Source: Candidatus Omnitrophota bacterium (GTDB taxonomy: Bacteria > Omnitrophota > Gorgyraeia > Zapsychrales > Fredricksoniimonadaceae). From it: a stretch of 45,107 bases of DNA. The stretch is taken from positions 1 through 45,107 of the forward strand of contig JADFYF010000004.1 of assembly GCA_015233165.1 (NCBI GenBank), read 5' to 3'. Positions 41,869 through 45,107 of this stretch are shown here, piece by piece. The stretch's first letter is position 1. Every line of letters begins with the position of its first letter. The translations under genes were made by a program, and so were the position numbers. The notes beneath the pieces were generated by a model. The model was given only the letters and a program-made list of their open reading frames with translations. It did not search any database and was not told the DNA's origin.

Positions 41869-42707
41869 TCTTTCCCCCTGCTGACCTTGCGGCAGATTAA
41901 AGGCTGATCTTTAAAACCTTCCTTCAGCCTACTTAGATTATCCAACGAAATACCACTGACCATCAAAAGCCCGTCGGGCTTAACAAGATTCACAATTCTC
42001 TTTCGATCCTTCAACAAATCATCCGTAATCAAATTAGCCGCCACCATCTGATACTTCTCTTTAACAGGCAAACGGCCGATATCACTTAAAACAATCTTCG
42101 CCTTAAGACCATTGACCTTAAGATTACTTCGAGTCGCTTGAATACTCAGCGGGCTGATATCCATCGCCGTCACCCTCTGGGCTCCATGCTTAAGCGCGGC
42201 CAAGGTCAAAATGCCCGTCCCGGTACCCACATCTAAGAATGAACTCAAATGAGAACGATTGTCTTCGATCAGTTGAGCAATCAACTGGGTTGTTTCATGC
42301 ATCCCCGTCCCAAAAGACATCAAGGTGTCTAAGAAAATAACCTGTTTAGATGTTTTGTATTTTCCCTTATACCAATAAGGCACAACATCGATGGTCTTGG
42401 TCAGAGATAAAGGTTTCCACTGGGTCTTCCAGAGCGTCAACCATTGGGCGGGTTTTAAAATTCTGGAAGATGTTTTAATGTTAGGTAGACTCAACCGACT
42501 GAAATTCTTCTTGAGAATTTCTATTTTGGTCTTCTCTGGCGTAAAAACCTTCAGGGTCCAAAGCTTGTTCTGAAAGGTTTCACTGATATCATCCGTCTTA
42601 AAACCCATGGTTTCTAAAACTAAACGTGGTAAGGCTAAGGCTTCTTCTTGTGAAGAAGAAATGGAATACTCCAACAGCAGCGAGGGGATTTGTTCGTAAA
42701 GGATCAT
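41835..42707 (-). CDS. prmA: PrmA, ribosomal protein L11 methyltransferase
   Basis: This 290-residue SAM-dependent methyltransferase has motif [21 protein letters not shown], the preceding [15 protein letters not shown] segment characteristic of PrmA, and [13 protein letters not shown] (NxxA-like substrate motif region). It trimethylates ribosomal protein L11. Its start overlaps the GGDEF gene by ATGA. Length is normal. Confidence 0.92.
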   Translation of the reverse strand: MILYEQIPSLLLEYSISSSQEEALALPRLVLETMGFKTDDISETFQNKLWTLKVFTPEKTKIEILKKNFSRLSLPNIKTSSRILKPAQWLTLWKTQWKPLSLTKTIDVVPYWYKGKYKTSKQVIFLDTLMSFGTGMHETTQLIAQLIEDNRSHLSSFLDVGTGTGILTLAALKHGAQRVTAMDISPLSIQATRSNLKVNGLKAKIVLSDIGRLPVKEKYQMVAANLITDDLLKDRKRIVNLVKPDGLLMVSGISLDNLSRLKEGFKDQPLICRKVSRGKEWAAILYVKKT

Positions 42708-43603
42708 GCCTGTGACATAACGATCTGATTACCTCCTTTAAGCTTGGACTCATACAAACCCTTATCCGCATGATTAATAATATCTTTAACAGAATCCAAA
42801 CTATTCATAGGAAATCCACTGATCCCTATACTAAAGGTAATTCTAACCTCCTTCTTATCAGATTTAATTAAGGAGTACTCCTTGACTAAATGATCATGGA
42901 TACGTTTGGCGGGTGTCCATGATTCAGAAAGGGGCGTTTCTGTCATAATCACCAAGAACTCATCTCCTCCGTAACGTCCCACAATATCTGTTTCACGGGT
43001 ATTTGTTCTCAAGGTATTAGCGATTCTCTTTAAAAGCCTATCTCCTTCTAAATGTCCATATTGATCATTCACCGCTTTAAAATTATCCACATCAAACATA
43101 AAACACGACAAAGGCAGGTGATACCGTTTGGCCCTAATAAATTCTTCTTTAAACCGTTCTAGAATAGTTTTATGATTCAGGATTCCCGTCAGCCCATCCA
43201 TCTGAGCTAACTTCAACAACCTTTTTTCTTTTAACCTGTGTTTTGTAATATCTTCCAGGGTCAAAACAACCTGTGTCTGTTCAAACTTACGGGCCTTGAC
43301 GATCAAATAAACAACAGCCCCCTTAGGATTTCTGGCTTTGACTTCAATTTCAAAAGAATCCCGGCCTGCAAAAGTCTCTTCAGAAAATTTACTAAAAAGA
43401 AATTTATGCTTATCTGACATCGAAAGAACGTTTCTGACCTTTAGTAAATTTAAAGCGGCCTTGTTAGCGTTTAATACGCCCTTGGAAGGCCAAGATAAAA
43501 TAACAATAGCTACTGGGGTAATATTAAAGATCGTACCAAAAAGATCTTCCGTACTATCCACCAACTTATATTCCAGAGCCGGTCTTCTTTTTACAATTTT
43601 CAT
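42704..43603 (-). CDS. PAS-GGDEF diguanylate cyclase
   Basis: This 299-residue protein has a PAS-like domain (about 18-120; FNITPVAIVILSW) and a GGDEF domain (about 130-298) with the intact RYGGDEF active-site motif and an inhibitory RETD site five residues upstream of it. No membrane segment is visible. It would make cyclic di-GMP in response to a PAS-bound signal. It overlaps gpmI and prmA by ATGA on each side. Confidence 0.92.
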   Translation of the reverse strand: MKIVKRRPALEYKLVDSTEDLFGTIFNITPVAIVILSWPSKGVLNANKAALNLLKVRNVLSMSDKHKFLFSKFSEETFAGRDSFEIEVKARNPKGAVVYLIVKARKFEQTQVVLTLEDITKHRLKEKRLLKLAQMDGLTGILNHKTILERFKEEFIRAKRYHLPLSCFMFDVDNFKAVNDQYGHLEGDRLLKRIANTLRTNTRETDIVGRYGGDEFLVIMTETPLSESWTPAKRIHDHLVKEYSLIKSDKKEVRITFSIGISGFPMNSLDSVKDIINHADKGLYESKLKGGNQIVMSQA

Positions 43604-45107
43604 TGCTTAACCTCAATTAATGACGGCGCATACTCCTTAGGCGCCTCGTATCCTAATAGATTCAACAACGTCGCAGCCACATTAGCTAATCCCGGATTGG
43701 TCAGCTTAGCCATTTCATACTCGCCGCTATAACCATAATCCACAATCGCGCATGGAACAGGATTTAAAGAATGGGCCGTCGAAACCTGCTTCTTGCCATT
43801 CTTGACTGTAAACATCTCATCCGCATTCCCGTGATCTGCTAAAACAACGGCCATACCCCCTAACTCTTTCAGCACTATTAACAACTTAGCAATACATTGG
43901 TCGGTGGTTTCCACGGCAGCAATAATTGCGTCTGGAACGCCTGTATGGCCAACCATATCTCCATTAGGATAGTTCAAACGACCGAATCGATATTGCCCGC
44001 TTTTTAACATTTCGATCGCCCTATCCGTAATCTCAAAGGCCTTCATCATAGGAGCCTGATCAAAACGAATCTTGTCTGAAGGAATTTCAACATAGGTTTC
44101 CAAATCATGATTAATATAGCCACTTTTGTTTCCATTCCAGAAATAAGTGACATGACCGAATTTCTGCGTCTCTGAAATCGCGAAAGATTTAATTCCAGCG
44201 GCACACATATACGCGCCTACAGGACCATCAATTTGCGGCGGCATCACTAAATAATGCTTAGGAATATGCAGATCACCGTCATACTCCATCATCCCAGCAA
44301 AGAAAACATCAGGAACACGAACACGGTCAAACTTATCAAAATCCTTCTGTTCAAAGGCCATGGACAACTCAATCGCCCGATCGCCACGGAAATTAAAGAA
44401 GACAACTGAATCCCCGTCTTCAATCGTTCCCACCGGTGATCCGTCATCTTCGATCACAAAAGAATCTAAATACTGATCCGTACTCTTAGGATCTTCCGCG
44501 TAAAATGTTTCCACCGCCTGACGAGCAGATGAGAACCGTCGACCACGACCCAATACATGGGCCTTCCAACCACGTTCAACAATGGACCAATCCGCATTGT
44601 AACGATCCATGGTCACAATCATGCGTCCACCACCTGAGGCAATGCAATAATCAAAATATTTATGAGAAGCATTAATTTCTTTAAGAACAGCTTCCAATTT
44701 ATCAATATAGATTAACGCAGAACGTTCAAACACATCACGACCGTCTAACAAGGCATGAATACGAACACGTTTAACCCCTTCTTCAGCACAACGTTTCACC
44801 ATGGCGATCAACTGATCAATATGAGAATGAACATTCCCGTCAGAAAGTAACCCGATAAAATGAAAGATCTTATTATCCGTTTTGACACGCTCCACCAGTT
44901 TCTTCCAGGTTTCTGTCTGATAAATAGCCCCGCTATCTATCGACTTCGAAACCAGCTTAGCCCCCTGGTCAAAAATACGACCTGCCCCTAAAGCATTATG
45001 ACCAACCTCACTGTTGCCCATATCCTCATCGGAAGGCATGCCGACAGCTGTCCCATGAGCCTTTAACGGAGTATAAAACTTGGACTTCATCAACTCATCC
45101 AAACAAG
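43600..45107 (-). CDS. gpmI: GpmI phosphoglycerate mutase (cofactor-independent), 5' end cut
   Basis: The ORF continues past the right edge: the ORF-track start at 45102 is an internal TTG, and upstream codons read in frame to the edge. About 500 residues are visible. SDEDMGNSEVGHNALGAG holds the phosphoserine site, and DRYNADWSIVERGWK and ADHGNADEM (metal site) confirm the alkaline-phosphatase-superfamily mutase. The first approximately 35-40 residues, with the first catalytic Asp, are outside the window. It interconverts 3- and 2-phosphoglycerate. Confidence 0.94.
   Translation of the reverse strand, partial: CLDELMKSKFYTPLKAHGTAVGMPSDEDMGNSEVGHNALGAGRIFDQGAKLVSKSIDSGAIYQTETWKKLVERVKTDNKIFHFIGLLSDGNVHSHIDQLIAMVKRCAEEGVKRVRIHALLDGRDVFERSALIYIDKLEAVLKEINASHKYFDYCIASGGGRMIVTMDRYNADWSIVERGWKAHVLGRGRRFSSARQAVETFYAEDPKSTDQYLDSFVIEDDGSPVGTIEDGDSVVFFNFRGDRAIELSMAFEQKDFDKFDRVRVPDVFFAGMMEYDGDLHIPKHYLVMPPQIDGPVGAYMCAAGIKSFAISETQKFGHVTYFWNGNKSGYINHDLETYVEIPSDKIRFDQAPMMKAFEITDRAIEMLKSGQYRFGRLNYPNGDMVGHTGVPDAIIAAVETTDQCIAKLLIVLKELGGMAVVLADHGNADEMFTVKNGKKQVSTAHSLNPVPCAIVDYGYSGEYEMAKLTNPGLANVAATLLNLLGYEAPKEYAPSLIEVKQ

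Overview
The window carries about 50 protein genes, all on the minus strand. I read it as most of a magnetosome (magnetotaxis) gene cluster, followed upstream by general cell-envelope, phosphate, nucleotide and central-metabolism genes. Transcription runs from high to low coordinates. The magnetosome set is recognisable from several family signatures occurring together: an HtrA-type protease with PDZ (MamE-like), a PDZ protein with two CXXCH magnetochrome motifs (MamP), two CDF metal transporters (MamB, MamM), a TPR protein (MamA), a LemA-family protein (MamQ), an ion transporter (MamN-like), MamI, a free-standing TauE permease resembling the C-terminal half of MamO, and FeoB. The mixture of Mam genes with FeoB, DtxR, NifX-like and excisionase-like genes, and the moderate A+T content, point to a deep-branching magnetotactic bacterium such as Omnitrophota or Nitrospirota rather than an alphaproteobacterium. 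I lean to Omnitrophota, but no rRNA or other decisive marker is present. mamK is not in the window; the cluster runs off the left edge, so it may lie there.

Layout in transcription order: (a) 45107-39218 is a tightly overlapped operon gpmI - GGDEF - prmA - release-factor-like - moaC - terC - ydbH, followed by ynbE and ydbL (intermembrane lipid transport helpers). (b) 38508-33049 holds a GT39-like glycosyltransferase, an alpha-glucan phosphorylase with a good extended -10 promoter, thyA, folA and a DUF486 protein. (c) 32955-30649 is mlaE-mlaF-mlaD. (d) 30636-27138 is pstS-pstC-pstA-pstB, with pstA broken by a frameshift beside a 16-bp duplicated sequence. (e) 27141-23251 is a CHASE2-SpoIIE phosphatase, an RsbW-like kinase, a STAS antagonist, a small lipoprotein and a TPR-ion channel fusion. 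(f) 23206-22244 is an apbE-like flavin transferase. (g) 22156-1 is the magnetosome cluster: two tandem HTH regulators, mamI, small membrane protein, mamE, PDZ protein, NifX-Q/A repeat-magnetochrome fusion, Cys-rich peptide, zinc ribbon, mamP, LapA/MamL-like, mamM, mamB, mamA, mamQ, PDZ-mamN fusion, TauE, PLDc_N-like peptide, PDZ protein, unknown, AmaP-like, feoB, FecR-domain protein, DtxR regulator, then three Lys-rich or HEAT-repeat proteins.

The magnetosome part suggests a working set: CDF and Feo proteins bring in iron, DtxR and the Cys-rich HTH regulators sense metal or redox state, PDZ/protease proteins organise the membrane, and the magnetochromes with ApbE handle iron redox state. The most unusual features are a short sequence motif (pattern: aromatic-Y-x-[ST]-G-x3-[AG]-K) shared by five otherwise unrelated proteins of the cluster, the NifX-(Q/A)n-magnetochrome fusion, the PDZ-MamN fusion, and nested palindromic repeats inserted at magnetosome gene junctions. 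Three short genes absent from the ORF track (MamI, a PLDc_N-like protein and a Cys-rich peptide) were found by reading intergenic gaps. No gap over 300 bases lacks a gene, and no tRNA, rRNA, CRISPR or insertion sequence was seen.
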